DNA of 64,000 nt from Bacillota bacterium (GCA_023413135.1 JAEZQK010000056.1:1-64000), one strand, 5' to 3'. Counted from the first letter of the stretch, positions 40,423-50,020 are shown. Notes: generated by a model from the letters alone, not told the origin. Made by a program: numbers and translations.

Positions 40423-40492
40423 GCCCCAATTTGCAACGAAAATTTCTTTAGGGATACGCATCATGTATTTGCTGGCAATACCTTCGCCACCT

Positions 40493-40521
40493 TTGACAAT
40501 TGTATTGTTGAAATGTATAAT
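40493..40521 (+). promoter_or_regulatory. Consensus sigma-A promoter of the sugar transferase gene
   Basis: TTGACA (40493-40498), 17 bp, TATAAT (40516-40521). Confidence 0.8.
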
Positions 40522-40574
40522 AACTTTGAGTTACACTTTGGGAATAAGGTCATTATCAAATGACCATGAAGTGA

Positions 40575-42071
40575 GTGAAACTGGCTATGAACCTGCAGAA
40601 AACCGGAAAAAAGCGATGGCGGTTTCTGCCCCTTCGGTTAATGTTGTATACGCTCATGTACGCCTCTTTTTTCGGAATCATGGGCTTGAACAACTGGCAG
40701 CTCTGGAATTTGAGCCGTACCTCCGGCGTAACGCTTTTTACGTTTACCGTGCTTTTGACGGTGATGCTTTCCGTGTATGGAGGCTATGATATCGGAAAGC
40801 GAAAGAGCAAGCCGGTGATCTCCTCCCTGGTGCTGGCGGTAGGCATGACCGATATCGTCACTTATTTTCAGTTGCAGATCATGAATGTAAACGATGCAAA
40901 ATATGATGGGCTGACATTGTTTGGCCTGGATTTTCTTTTGCTCGTATGCGCCATGGCAGTGCAGATCATTACTATTGTTCTTTTAACCAGGTTGGGTAAC
41001 AGCTTGTATTTTTCTGTCCATCCTCCGGAAAAATGTTGCATTATTTCCAGCTCCAGGGGAGCGGCGGAGCATGCGGCGTCCAAACTTAACCGCTATAAGC
41101 TGCAGTATACCGTCCAGGATATGGTGAATTTTAACTCCAGGGATGTGAAGGAATGTATTCTTCGAAGCGACGCCGTATTTTTTGCAGATGTACCTGCAGA
41201 GCAGCGGGTCAGGCTGCTGGAGTTTTGCTATGACAATAAAAAGAATGTTTATACCACCGCGGATCTGTATGATGTGATGGTGGCCAACGGCCGGCAGGTG
41301 ATTTTGGATGACTGTCCCTTCGTGGCCATGGGCCGGGGCGGATTGGAGCCGCATGAGCAATTGGTAAAGCGAATCATGGATATTGCGCTTTCCGTCATCG
41401 CGCTTTTAGTATTCAGCCCCGTTATGCTGCTTGCTGCCGCCGCCATCCTGCTGGAGGACGGACGGCCGGCCTTCTTTTTGCAAAAACGAAAGACGATCGC
41501 CGGGAACGTGTTCGAAATCGTGAAATTCCGCACCATGCACAAGGGCATGAAGGATAACCGGCCGCATGTTTCTGCACAGCAGGGCGACGGGAGGATCACC
41601 CGTGTCGGAGCCTTTTTGCGCAAGTTCCGGTTGGATGAACTGCCGCAGCTTTTTAACATCCTCAAAGGCGATATGAGCATGGTAGGACCCCGCCCGGAGA
41701 TGCTGGAGAATGTTGCACAATACAGCAAGGAGTTTCCCGCCTTCGCCTACAGGCAAAAGATGAAGGCGGGCCTGACGGGGTATGCCCAGATTGAAGGCCG
41801 TTACAATACCACCGCCAAAGATAAACTGATGATGGATCTGATGTATATAGAAAATTATTCCATCTGGCTGGATGTAAAGCTGCTTTTACGTACGCTGACG
41901 GTATTCTTCAAAGCTGACAGTACACAAGGGTTTGTGCCACCTGTCAAAACGGATGAACAGCTTTCGAACAATGGAAGGCAAAAATCATCTTTCGCAGGAG
42001 AAAACGTCCATGGGACGGCGGTAGACAGTAGTGGGCAGGAGAGTTCCGCTTCGCTTCATAGTGCAGGATGA
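40575..42071 (+). CDS. Undecaprenyl-phosphate sugar phosphotransferase (bacterial sugar transferase family)
   Basis: A polyprenyl-phosphate glycosyl-1-phosphate transferase that would put the first sugar on the lipid carrier for a surface polysaccharide. The 498-residue protein has about four N-terminal membrane helices, a central nucleotide-binding-like region and the C-terminal catalytic block: KRIMDIALSVIALLVFSPVML, FEIVKFRTM, LRKFRLDELPQLFNIL, GDMSMVGPRPE and GLTGYAQIEGRYNT. The tail is Ser-rich. The start may be GTG 40575 or ATG 40587; neither has a strong ribosome site. No other polysaccharide genes flank it, which is unusual. Confidence 0.9.
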   Translation: MKLAMNLQKTGKKRWRFLPLRLMLYTLMYASFFGIMGLNNWQLWNLSRTSGVTLFTFTVLLTVMLSVYGGYDIGKRKSKPVISSLVLAVGMTDIVTYFQLQIMNVNDAKYDGLTLFGLDFLLLVCAMAVQIITIVLLTRLGNSLYFSVHPPEKCCIISSSRGAAEHAASKLNRYKLQYTVQDMVNFNSRDVKECILRSDAVFFADVPAEQRVRLLEFCYDNKKNVYTTADLYDVMVANGRQVILDDCPFVAMGRGGLEPHEQLVKRIMDIALSVIALLVFSPVMLLAAAAILLEDGRPAFFLQKRKTIAGNVFEIVKFRTMHKGMKDNRPHVSAQQGDGRITRVGAFLRKFRLDELPQLFNILKGDMSMVGPRPEMLENVAQYSKEFPAFAYRQKMKAGLTGYAQIEGRYNTTAKDKLMMDLMYIENYSIWLDVKLLLRTLTVFFKADSTQGFVPPVKTDEQLSNNGRQKSSFAGENVHGTAVDSSGQESSASLHSAG

Positions 42072-42152
42072 AAGAGCGAGATTTCAAAAATAATGCTCAG
42101 CATGATAAAAAAACAGCAAAACTAAAGGAAACGGAAAAAATGGTCAGAACGG

Positions 42153-42181
42153 TTGACAAGTGACACAAAAAAGGATACTTT
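42153..42181 (+). promoter_or_regulatory. Possible promoter of the opp operon
   Basis: TTGACA (42153-42158), 17 bp, TACTTT (42176-42181). The -35 is perfect, the -10 is weak. Confidence 0.4.
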
Positions 42182-42260
42182 ATTATAAACAACGATTATA
42201 TACTGGCAATACGGGATCTCAGCCCGTTAACCAAATTCCCTTGCAGGAGTGACACAGTAG

Positions 42261-43178
42261 ATGGGAAGGTATATCGGAAAACGGGTATTGTTATCTATTT
42301 TGACATTGTGGATCGTTACCACGCTGACATTCACCCTTATGTTCCTGATTCCAGGCGGACCTTTTTTGGCGGAGAAAGCAAAATCCCAATCAACGATAGA
42401 TGCTTTGAACGCTAAATACGGGCTGGATCAGCCCAGGCACGTGCAGTACTTCAATTATTTGGGAAACTTGCTGCAGGGGGATCTTGGTCTTTCCATCAAA
42501 CAGCGCGGCCGGACGGTGAATGAAATTATATCTGATGGCTTTGCCGTGTCTTCCCGGGTAGGCGGCCTGACGGTACTGCTGGCGTTGTTTCTTGGGATAC
42601 CCCTGGGCAGCATCGCGGCGCTGAACCGCGGCAAATGGATCGATAGCGTAATCATTGTGATCTCTACTTGCGGCATCGCCGTGCCTACCTTCGTGATTTC
42701 CGTGCTGCTGATGATGGCGTTCAGCGTAGGCCTGGGGTGGCTGCCCACTTACGGGTTGACGTCACCGCTGCATTACATCATGCCGGTGATTGCCCTATCC
42801 TTTCATCCTACGGCGTACATTGCCCGCCTCATGCGTTCCAGCATGCTGGAGGTGCTGGGGCAGGATTATATGCGGACCGCCAGAGCCAAGGGCCTATCGA
42901 GATTTGTTTCCCTCTTCAAGCATGCCCTGCGAAACGCCATCCTGCCGGTGGTCACATACCTGGGCCCGATGCTGGCCTATACACTGACAGGCAGTTTCGT
43001 GGTGGAAAAGATATTCACGATTCCCGGCCTGGGCAATTACTTCATCAGTTCCATCATCAACCGGGACTATCCGCTGATCATGGGCACTACCGTGTTCCTG
43101 GCCGCTCTGATCATCTTCATGAACCTTGTGGTGGATATTGTGTACAAACTGGTCGATCCGCGCATTAAGCTGAGGTAA
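42261..43178 (+). CDS. oppB: Peptide ABC transporter permease OppB/DppB type
   Basis: A 305-residue inner-membrane permease with six helices. Family landmarks are the N-terminal RYIGKRVLLSILTLWIVTTLTF, the LNAKYGLDQPRHVQYFNYLGNLLQGDLG periplasm-facing segment, the ATPase-coupling loop around RTARAKGLSRFVSLFKHALRNAILPV (EAA-type), and the C-terminal GNYFISSIINRDYPLIMG. AGGAG precedes the ATG. It is the first gene of oppBCDFA and pairs with OppC. Confidence 0.93.
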   Translation: MGRYIGKRVLLSILTLWIVTTLTFTLMFLIPGGPFLAEKAKSQSTIDALNAKYGLDQPRHVQYFNYLGNLLQGDLGLSIKQRGRTVNEIISDGFAVSSRVGGLTVLLALFLGIPLGSIAALNRGKWIDSVIIVISTCGIAVPTFVISVLLMMAFSVGLGWLPTYGLTSPLHYIMPVIALSFHPTAYIARLMRSSMLEVLGQDYMRTARAKGLSRFVSLFKHALRNAILPVVTYLGPMLAYTLTGSFVVEKIFTIPGLGNYFISSIINRDYPLIMGTTVFLAALIIFMNLVVDIVYKLVDPRIKLR

Positions 43179-43191
43179 GGAGGAGACGAAC

Positions 43192-44247
43192 GTGCAAGAA
43201 AACAAAAAGAAGAATCCCCTAAGCCTTCAGTTGGACGTGTCGGATTTTCTCCCGGCAAATGCGCAGGAAAAAGAAAGCCTTGTCGTGATGCGGGAAAGCG
43301 TTAACTTCTTCCGCGATGGGCTGCGCCGCCTGCGCAAGAACAAAGTTGCCATGGTAAGCTTCTTCATCATTATATTCGCACTTCTGTTTGCTTTTGTTGG
43401 GCCAGCCGTCTATCCGTATTCATATGAGCAGCAGATCCGTACCAGCGTGAATCTTGCGCCTTTGGAATATAGTGCAAAGGAGCTGCAAACCATCCATGAC
43501 GGCGGAAAAGTCTTTCCCCATATCCTGGGGACCGACCGCCTGGGCCGTGACCTGATGGTCCGGCTGATGATGGGCTGCCGCATCTCCCTCCTCGTAGGTA
43601 TTGTGGCCAGCGCCCTGATCTTGCTCATCGGTTCCGTCTATGGCGCGGTGGCCGGATATTTCGGCGGTAAAGTCGACATGGTGATGATGCGGTTTGTGGA
43701 TATCATCTACACAGTGCCAGACATATTGATTATCATATTGCTGATGGTGACGCTGAAGTATCCGCTGCAAAGCCTGGCCGACCGGGTCAAAGGCTTTGCA
43801 TGGATCAATACGTTAGGCGTCGGGCTGATCTGCATTTTTGTCGTATTTGCACTTTTGTATTGGGTGGGTATGGCCCGCATCGTGCGCGGCCAGATACTAG
43901 CGCTCAAGGAACAGGAATTTGTGACGGCCGCCAGGGCGCTGGGCGCCAGCCACGGCCGGATCATCCGCAAGCATCTGCTGACCAACTGCATGGGCGCTTT
44001 GATCGTGACCACCACGCTTCAAATCCCCTCGTCCATCTTTGTGGAGAGCTTTCTGAGCTTTATCGGCATCGGCGTTGCCGCCCCGCTTCCCAGTCTGGGT
44101 TCCATGGCTTCTGATGCCATCGGCGGCATCACTTCCTATCCCCATCGGCTTTTGGCCCCGGCCATCACCATCAGCCTGGTCATTTTATCCTTCAATCTGT
44201 TCGGGGACGGGCTGCGGGACGCCTTTGACCCGAAGCTCAAGAATTAA
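43192..44247 (+). CDS. oppC: Peptide ABC transporter permease OppC/DppC type
   Basis: A 351-residue second permease. It has the OppC N-terminal region with one helix (VAMVSFFIIIFALLFAFVG), the HILGTDRLGRDLMVRLMMGCRISL motif typical of OppC, and the coupling loop VTAARALGASHGRIIRKHLLTN. The C-terminus ends in FGDGLRDAFDPKLKN. It starts with GTG 43192 after AAGGAGGAG and lies 13 bp behind oppB. A central insertion (about residues 195-215) distinguishes it from shorter DppC proteins. Confidence 0.93.
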   Translation: MQENKKKNPLSLQLDVSDFLPANAQEKESLVVMRESVNFFRDGLRRLRKNKVAMVSFFIIIFALLFAFVGPAVYPYSYEQQIRTSVNLAPLEYSAKELQTIHDGGKVFPHILGTDRLGRDLMVRLMMGCRISLLVGIVASALILLIGSVYGAVAGYFGGKVDMVMMRFVDIIYTVPDILIIILLMVTLKYPLQSLADRVKGFAWINTLGVGLICIFVVFALLYWVGMARIVRGQILALKEQEFVTAARALGASHGRIIRKHLLTNCMGALIVTTTLQIPSSIFVESFLSFIGIGVAAPLPSLGSMASDAIGGITSYPHRLLAPAITISLVILSFNLFGDGLRDAFDPKLKN

Positions 44248-44259
44248 GGAGGCCTAAAA

Positions 44260-45261
44260 ATGAGCCAAGCGCTGTTGGATATAAAAAATGAACGCCTCTC
44301 TTTCTTTACGCCTGCAGGCGAAGTCAAAGCCCTGAACGATGTCTCCATTCGAATGAACGACGGGGATGTGCTGGGCATCGTGGGAGAATCTGGTAGCGGT
44401 AAGAGCGTTACCGCCTATTCCATTATGGGCCTGACGGCGTATCCCGGCCGCCTGGTGGGCGGAACCATCGAATTTGACGAGAAGCGCATCGACAGGATGT
44501 CGGAAGCGGAACTGCGCAAGATCCGCGGCAATGATGTCAGCATCATTTTCCAGGATCCAATGACAAGCCTGAATCCCGTATATACCATTGGCAACCAGAT
44601 CCGGGAAGTTATTTGCCTCCATACGAATAAAAAGCGCCGCGAGGCGCATGAGCGCGCGCTGGAGCTGCTGACGCTGGTAGGAATCAACGAGCCGGAAAAG
44701 CGCCTGAAGCAGTACCCCCATGAGCTGTCGGGCGGCATGCGCCAAAGGGTGATGATCGCAATCGCCTTGGCCTGCGAACCCAAGCTGCTGATTGCGGATG
44801 AGCCCACCACCGCCCTGGATGTGACCATCCAGGCGCAGATATTGGAACTGATGATGGAGCTGAAGGAAAAGATCAGTATGTCCATCATCATGATCACCCA
44901 CGACCTGGGCATCGTCGCCAACATGTGCAGGAAGATCGCCGTCATGTATGCCGGAAAGATCGTGGAGTACGGCACGGTGGATGAAATTTTCTACGAGCCC
45001 AGCCACGAATATACGAAGGGGCTTTTGCGCAGCATCCCCAACCTCAGTCAGAAGGAGCACAAAAAACTCTATCCCATTCCCGGCACGCCGGTGGATATGC
45101 TCAACCCGCCTGCCGGCTGCCCATTTGCGCCCCGCTGCGAAGCATGCATGAAGATCTGCCTGCGGCAGATGCCCGAATATACCGACCTGTCTCCCACCCA
45201 CTACAGTGCCTGCTGGATGCTTCAAAAGGCAGCCTTTGAAAAGGGAGGGGAGAATCCATGA
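44260..45261 (+). CDS. oppD: Peptide ABC transporter ATP-binding protein OppD/DppD type
   Basis: A 333-residue ATPase with Walker A GESGSGKS, signature ELSGGMRQRVMIAIALACEP, Walker B LLIADEPTTALD and the switch His in MITHDLGIVA. The C-terminus has the oligopeptide-type extension with the Cys cluster CPFAPRCEACMKIC that may hold an iron-sulfur cluster or metal, as seen in this family. AAGGAGG precedes ATG 44260. It overlaps oppF by 4 bp. Confidence 0.94.
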   Translation: MSQALLDIKNERLSFFTPAGEVKALNDVSIRMNDGDVLGIVGESGSGKSVTAYSIMGLTAYPGRLVGGTIEFDEKRIDRMSEAELRKIRGNDVSIIFQDPMTSLNPVYTIGNQIREVICLHTNKKRREAHERALELLTLVGINEPEKRLKQYPHELSGGMRQRVMIAIALACEPKLLIADEPTTALDVTIQAQILELMMELKEKISMSIIMITHDLGIVANMCRKIAVMYAGKIVEYGTVDEIFYEPSHEYTKGLLRSIPNLSQKEHKKLYPIPGTPVDMLNPPAGCPFAPRCEACMKICLRQMPEYTDLSPTHYSACWMLQKAAFEKGGENP

Positions 45262-46226
45262 GCAAGCTGGTGGAAGTGCAAAACCTCAAGCAGTATTTCC
45301 GCGTGGGCGGTACCATCAGCCATCCCCGGTATGTGAAAGCCGTGGACGATGTGAGCTTCTTCATCGACCGCGGAGAAACCCTGGGCCTGGTGGGGGAATC
45401 GGGCTGCGGCAAGACCACCACGGGTCGGACGATTTTGCGGCTGTATGAGCCTACGGCGGGCAAGATCCTCTATGATGGAGTGGACATCACCCATGTGGAC
45501 ATGCATTCCTACCGCCGGAAGATGCAGATCGTATTCCAGGATCCTTACGCAAGCCTGGATCCCAGGATGACGGTTGGCGACATCGTCGGCGAAGCCATCG
45601 ATATCCACAAACTGGCGGCCAGCAGACAGGACAGGCGTGACCGCATCATCAGCATGCTGGAGCGGGTGGGCCTGAACAGCGAGCATGCCAACCGCTATCC
45701 TCACGAATTCTCTGGCGGGCAGCGCCAAAGGATCGGAATTGCCCGCGCTTTGGCAGTAAATCCCGAATTCATCGTCTGCGACGAGCCTATCTCCGCCCTG
45801 GATGTATCCATTCAGGCGCAGGTGATCAACATGTTTGAGCAGCTGCAGGAGGAATTCGGCCTTACCTACCTGTTTATTGCTCACGACTTAAGCGTCGTAA
45901 AGCACATCTCCAACCGGGTTGGCGTCATGTATCTGGGTAAGCTTGTAGAGCTTGCGGGAAGCTATGACCTGACGTTCCACAGCCGGCACCCATATACCCG
46001 CTCCCTGGTATCGGCCATCCCTATCCCTGACCCTAAAATCGCCCGGGAAAGCCACCGGATCGTACTGGAAGGCGATGTGCCCAGCCCATTGAATCCCCCT
46101 TCCGGGTGCCGGTTCCGTACCAGGTGCCGGTATGCTACAGAGCGCTGCGCTAAGGAAGAGCCACTGATGCAGGAGATATCATCGGGCCATTTCGCTGCCT
46201 GCCATAACCTGGATAAGGTGGAGTAA
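45258..46226 (+). CDS. oppF: Peptide ABC transporter ATP-binding protein OppF/DppF type
   Basis: A 322-residue partner ATPase. Walker A is GESGCGKTTTGRTI, the signature is EFSGGQRQRIGIARAL, Walker B is FIVCDEPISALD, and the C-terminal extension has GCRFRTRCRYATERC, the matching Cys cluster. It forms a heterodimer with OppD below the OppB/OppC channel. Its stop is followed by a promoter-like element before oppA. Confidence 0.94.
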   Translation: MSKLVEVQNLKQYFRVGGTISHPRYVKAVDDVSFFIDRGETLGLVGESGCGKTTTGRTILRLYEPTAGKILYDGVDITHVDMHSYRRKMQIVFQDPYASLDPRMTVGDIVGEAIDIHKLAASRQDRRDRIISMLERVGLNSEHANRYPHEFSGGQRQRIGIARALAVNPEFIVCDEPISALDVSIQAQVINMFEQLQEEFGLTYLFIAHDLSVVKHISNRVGVMYLGKLVELAGSYDLTFHSRHPYTRSLVSAIPIPDPKIARESHRIVLEGDVPSPLNPPSGCRFRTRCRYATERCAKEEPLMQEISSGHFAACHNLDKVE

Positions 46227-46228
46227 CA

Positions 46229-46256
46229 TTGGTTATAATGCCGATGGCGTTATAAT
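46229..46256 (+). promoter_or_regulatory. Internal promoter before oppA
   Basis: TTGGTT (46229-46234), 16 bp, TATAAT (46251-46256). An extra promoter would let the binding protein be made in excess over the membrane subunits. Confidence 0.5.
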
Positions 46257-46297
46257 ATACACTGGCAAACATGCCAAGAAAAATAGGAGGAGATCAC

Positions 46298-47890
46298 ATG
46301 AAACGGTTTCTCGCCATGACCCTGGCCATCGTTCTCGTGTTGACCGGTTTCAGCGTGGCAGTCGCGGAAGACTATTCCGCCCTTAAGACGTTGAATGTGA
46401 ACGTTGGCCCGGATCCGGACACCATCGATCCCGCCCTGAACTCTTCTGTGGACGGCGCCACCATGATTATCCATGGGTTTGAAGGTTTGATGACCTTGGA
46501 TAGTGACGGCGTTCCAGTATACGGTGCTGCGGAATCCTATGAAGTTTCTGAAGACGGTGCCGTGTACACCTTCACTCTGCGCGATGGCCTCAAATGGTCC
46601 GACGGCACTCCCCTTGTCGCTGGCGACTTCGTCTATTCCTGGAACCGCGCAGTTTCCCCCGATACCGCGGCGGACTATGAATACATGTTCGACGTGATCA
46701 AGGGCTATGAAGAGAAGGCCTTGGATGTGGTTGCCACTGATGACAGGACACTGGTGGTCACCCTGAATGTGGCTGTTCCCTACTTCCTTGAGCTTTGCGC
46801 CTTTCCCACCTTCTCTCCCGTACGCAAGGATCTGGTGGAAACCTATGGCGATGCCTGGGCCACCAAGCCTGAAACCTACATCGGAAACGGCCCCTACAAG
46901 GCAGTGGAATGGGTAGCGGGTTCCCACATCCTGTACGTCAAGAACGAGAACTACTGGAACGTGGAAGCGCTGGGCCCGGAAGCCATCAAGTTCGTATTGA
47001 TGGATGATGATACTTCCATCCTAAACGCTTTCGTTAGCGGTGAATTGCTCTTTGCCGACAGTCTGCCCAACGACGAAATCGAGGCCTGGAAGGCCAAGGA
47101 AAATACCGAGCTGTACATCCGCGGCCAGATTGGTACCTACTATGTCTCCTTCAACGTGCAGAAAGCACCCCTTGACAACCCGCTGGTCCGTCAGGCGTTG
47201 ATCTTGGCTGTGGATCGTCCCTTCATCTGTGAGACCATCGGCCAGGCCGGCCAGATCCCTGCCGGCGCCTACGTGCCCGTTGGCCTTACCGATGCCGACC
47301 CCGCCAACCAGTTCCGCGATCTGGGCGGCGACTACTATGATCCCATGGATGTTGAGGGCAACCTGGCCAAGGCCAAGGAACTCCTGGCTCAGGCCGGCTA
47401 TCCCAATGGCGAAGGCCTGCCCACCATCGAGTATCTGTACAACACCGGCAGCGGCCACCAGGCCATCGGCGAAGCCCTCCAGTCCATGTGGAAGGAAATC
47501 GGCGTCAACGTGACGTTGGCCAACCAGGATTGGGGTACCTTCCTGAACACCCGCAAGAACGGCGAATATCAGATCGCCCGAAACGGCTGGCTGGGTGACT
47601 ATAACGATCCCATCTCCTTCCTGGATATGTGGATCACCGGCGGCGGCAACAACGATGCCCAGTGGAGCAACGCCGAATACGACGCGCTGATCGCCACGGT
47701 GAAGAGCTCTTCCGATCCCGCTGTGCGCTATCCGGCGATGCATCAGGCGGAAAAGATCATCTTCGACGAGTGGATGCTCAGCCCCATTTACTACTATGTG
47801 GACCTGTTCCTCCTCAGCCATGATGTGCAGGGCTTCTGGTCCTCCCCCCTGGGTTACAAGTACTTCATGTATTCTACCGTGACCGAGTAA
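46298..47890 (+). CDS. oppA: Peptide-binding protein OppA/DppA type
   Basis: A 530-residue solute-binding protein (SBP family 5) for the oppBCDF importer. After the signal peptide (FLAMTLAIVLVLTGFSVAVAED) come LNVNVGPDPDTIDPALNSSVDGA, the family signature YTFTLRDGLKWSDGTPLVAGDFVYSW near residue 90, and VRQALILAVDRPFI. AGGAGGAG precedes ATG 46298; nine codons upstream are open but lack a site. The signal peptide has no lipobox Cys, so the protein should be released by signal peptidase I and not lipid-anchored, which is unusual for a Gram-positive binding protein. A very strong terminator follows. Confidence 0.93.
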   Translation: MKRFLAMTLAIVLVLTGFSVAVAEDYSALKTLNVNVGPDPDTIDPALNSSVDGATMIIHGFEGLMTLDSDGVPVYGAAESYEVSEDGAVYTFTLRDGLKWSDGTPLVAGDFVYSWNRAVSPDTAADYEYMFDVIKGYEEKALDVVATDDRTLVVTLNVAVPYFLELCAFPTFSPVRKDLVETYGDAWATKPETYIGNGPYKAVEWVAGSHILYVKNENYWNVEALGPEAIKFVLMDDDTSILNAFVSGELLFADSLPNDEIEAWKAKENTELYIRGQIGTYYVSFNVQKAPLDNPLVRQALILAVDRPFICETIGQAGQIPAGAYVPVGLTDADPANQFRDLGGDYYDPMDVEGNLAKAKELLAQAGYPNGEGLPTIEYLYNTGSGHQAIGEALQSMWKEIGVNVTLANQDWGTFLNTRKNGEYQIARNGWLGDYNDPISFLDMWITGGGNNDAQWSNAEYDALIATVKSSSDPAVRYPAMHQAEKIIFDEWMLSPIYYYVDLFLLSHDVQGFWSSPLGYKYFMYSTVTE

Positions 47891-47904
47891 TTGACCCCGT
47901 GATA

Positions 47905-47946
47905 GCCCTTCTGCCTGATTCCAGGCAGAAGGGCTTCTTTTTTTTC
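47905..47946 (+). terminator. Strong terminator of the opp operon
   Basis: A perfect 13-bp stem (47905-47917 with 47922-47934, ATTC loop) followed by a long T-rich tract. Confidence 0.95.
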
Positions 47947-48033
47947 ATATAGACAACCGGGTTTCCAAAGGAATACTCCCATAACATGACGAAAGAATAG
48001 AATGTTACAGCTTTTGTTCAAGGAGGTACATGG

Positions 48034-48930
48034 ATGCGCACGACGCTCATGGTGATGGCGGCCGGACTTGGTGCCCGCTATGGCGGCAACAAGCAGATCG
48101 ACAGGATGGGTCCCAATGGAGAAATACTAATGGAGTACTCCATCTACGATGCGCTGGAAGCGGGCTTTGACAAGGTCGTATTTGTGATCAAAAAGGACAT
48201 GGCAGCCGTCTTCCCGGAAATGGTAGGGAACCGCCTCGCTGAGAAAGTGGAAATAGGCTATGCCTATCAGGAGTGTGATTCCCTTCCCGGCGGCTTTAGG
48301 CCGCCGCTAGGCCGAACAAAGCCCTATGGAACAGTACATGCCGTGCTTTGCGCGAAAGATGTCATCCATGAACCCTTTGCCGTGATCAACGCTGACGACT
48401 ATTATGGAAAGGGAGCATTCACAGCCATGCGAAGCTCGCTGTGCTCATTGCCGGCAAAAGGGCATGCATCCATGGTGGGATACCGGCTGAGCAACACCGT
48501 ATCGGAAAACGGCTATGTGACCCGGGGGGTGTGTCAGGTCGATGCCAGCGGAAAGCTGAAGGGGGTTACGGAGACATACCGCATTGCGCTCTTTAAGGAC
48601 GGGACCATCCACGATACGGAAAATGATGTCCTCCTGGATCCCAAGAGCCTTGTATCCATGAATTTCTGGGGCTTTACACCCTGGATATTCGATATCGGGG
48701 AATCCTATTTGGATGCTTTCTTAAAGGGACTTGCGCCTGACGAAATGAAGAAGGAATATCCTCTGCCTGTGATGGTGGACAGCTTGATGCGGTCAGACCT
48801 AATGAAGGTGGATGTTTTATCCACCGAGGCAAATTGGTTCGGCGTAACGTATCAGGAAGATAAGCCCTATGTAGCCGATGCCCTGCGCAGGCTGCATGGC
48901 ACGGGAGCATATCCGGCTAAACTTTTCTGA
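48034..48930 (+). CDS. Sugar nucleotidyltransferase family protein
   Basis: A 298-residue nucleotidyltransferase-fold protein: N-terminal LMVMAAGLGARYGGNKQID (nucleotide-binding loop), KPYGTVHAVLCAK, and the metal-binding FAVINADDYYG. It resembles NDP-sugar pyrophosphorylases but lacks the standard GGxGTRL..KP form, so the sugar cannot be named. AAGGAGG precedes ATG 48034. It is followed directly by galE (20 bp), so a joint role in making an activated sugar is likely; a collagen-like protein and a glycosyltransferase lie just beyond. Confidence 0.82.
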   Translation: MRTTLMVMAAGLGARYGGNKQIDRMGPNGEILMEYSIYDALEAGFDKVVFVIKKDMAAVFPEMVGNRLAEKVEIGYAYQECDSLPGGFRPPLGRTKPYGTVHAVLCAKDVIHEPFAVINADDYYGKGAFTAMRSSLCSLPAKGHASMVGYRLSNTVSENGYVTRGVCQVDASGKLKGVTETYRIALFKDGTIHDTENDVLLDPKSLVSMNFWGFTPWIFDIGESYLDAFLKGLAPDEMKKEYPLPVMVDSLMRSDLMKVDVLSTEANWFGVTYQEDKPYVADALRRLHGTGAYPAKLF

Positions 48931-48950
48931 TGTATGAGGAGGTAGTGCCC

Positions 48951-49964
48951 ATGGTGTTCTTGTTGACGGGTGGCGCAGGATATATCGCTACCCATACGAT
49001 CGTGGAGCTTACAAAAGCCGGTCATGAGGTGGTGGTGGTTGATAATTTTGTCAACAGCCAGCCGGAAGCACTGCGGCGCGTAGAGGAAATCATCGGCAAG
49101 AAAATTACCGTATATGATCTGGATGTCTGTGACAGGGAAAAGCTGCGGAAGGTCTTTTCGATCCATGAACTGAATGGCGTCATCCATTTTGCAGGTTTGA
49201 AGGCTGTAGGCGAGTCGGTTGGGATTCCGCTTCGCTATTACCGCAACAACATCGATTCTACCCTGACGCTGCTGGAAACCATGCAGGAATTCAAAGTGAA
49301 CAAGCTGGTATTCAGTTCTTCCGCTACGGTATATGGCATCCCGGACAAGATGCCGCTGGTGGAGGATATGCCTACCGGCGCCACCAGCCCCTACGGCTGG
49401 ACCAAGTTCATGATCGAGCAGATATTAAGAGACTATGCGTATGCCAATAAAGATTGGTCTGTGGTGCTTTTGCGTTACTTCAACCCCGTGGGTGCCCACG
49501 AAAGCGGTCTGATTGGAGAGGATCCCAGCGGCATTCCCAATAACCTGATGCCTGTCATTACCCAGGTGGCATGCGGCAAGCTTCCCATACTAAAGGTTTT
49601 CGGCACCGATTATCCCACAAGGGACGGTACTACCATACGGGATTATATCCATGTGATGGACTTGGCCCGAGGGCATGTGAAGGCCATTGAGTACGCCCAG
49701 CGCCATACCGGGGCGGAGGCAATCAACCTGGGTACGGGCAACGGATACAGCGTTTTGGAAATCCTCCGTGCTTTCCAGGAGGTGAATGGTATCCAGGTGC
49801 CGCATCAAATGGCCGGACGCCGGCCGGGTGATGTGCCGGAGTGTTATGCCGACCCCAGCAAGGCGATGGTGCTATTAAACTGGAAGGCCGAGAAAACGCT
49901 GGAGGATATGTGCCGGGACGCTTGGCGCTGGCAGAAGAAGAATCCAAAAGGGTACGTAGTGTAA
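48951..49964 (+). CDS. galE: UDP-glucose 4-epimerase
   Basis: Interconverts UDP-glucose and UDP-galactose (or the N-acetyl forms). The 337-residue extended SDR protein has the NAD loop LLTGGAGYIATHTI, DVCDREKLRKVF, HFAGLKAVGESV, the catalytic SSSATVYG and YGWTK (YxxxK), RYFNPVGAHESG and the NLGTGNGYSVLE segment. The third Gly of the GxxGxxG nucleotide loop is Ala. I start at ATG 48951 with GAGGAGG upstream; the frame is open from 48930. Proximity to a collagen-like protein suggests it supplies sugars for glycosylation. Confidence 0.93.
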   Translation: MVFLLTGGAGYIATHTIVELTKAGHEVVVVDNFVNSQPEALRRVEEIIGKKITVYDLDVCDREKLRKVFSIHELNGVIHFAGLKAVGESVGIPLRYYRNNIDSTLTLLETMQEFKVNKLVFSSSATVYGIPDKMPLVEDMPTGATSPYGWTKFMIEQILRDYAYANKDWSVVLLRYFNPVGAHESGLIGEDPSGIPNNLMPVITQVACGKLPILKVFGTDYPTRDGTTIRDYIHVMDLARGHVKAIEYAQRHTGAEAINLGTGNGYSVLEILRAFQEVNGIQVPHQMAGRRPGDVPECYADPSKAMVLLNWKAEKTLEDMCRDAWRWQKKNPKGYVV

Positions 49965-49985
49965 AAGAAAAGTTTGGTATATGAA

Positions 49986-50020
49986 AGCAGGGCTGTCAAG
50001 TGTGGCAGCCCTGCTTTTTT
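49986..50020 (+). terminator. Rho-independent terminator of galE
   Basis: AGCAGGGCTG (49986-49995) pairs with CAGCCCTGCT (50006-50015), followed by a run of T. It lies just beyond the convergent collagen-like gene. Confidence 0.85.
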
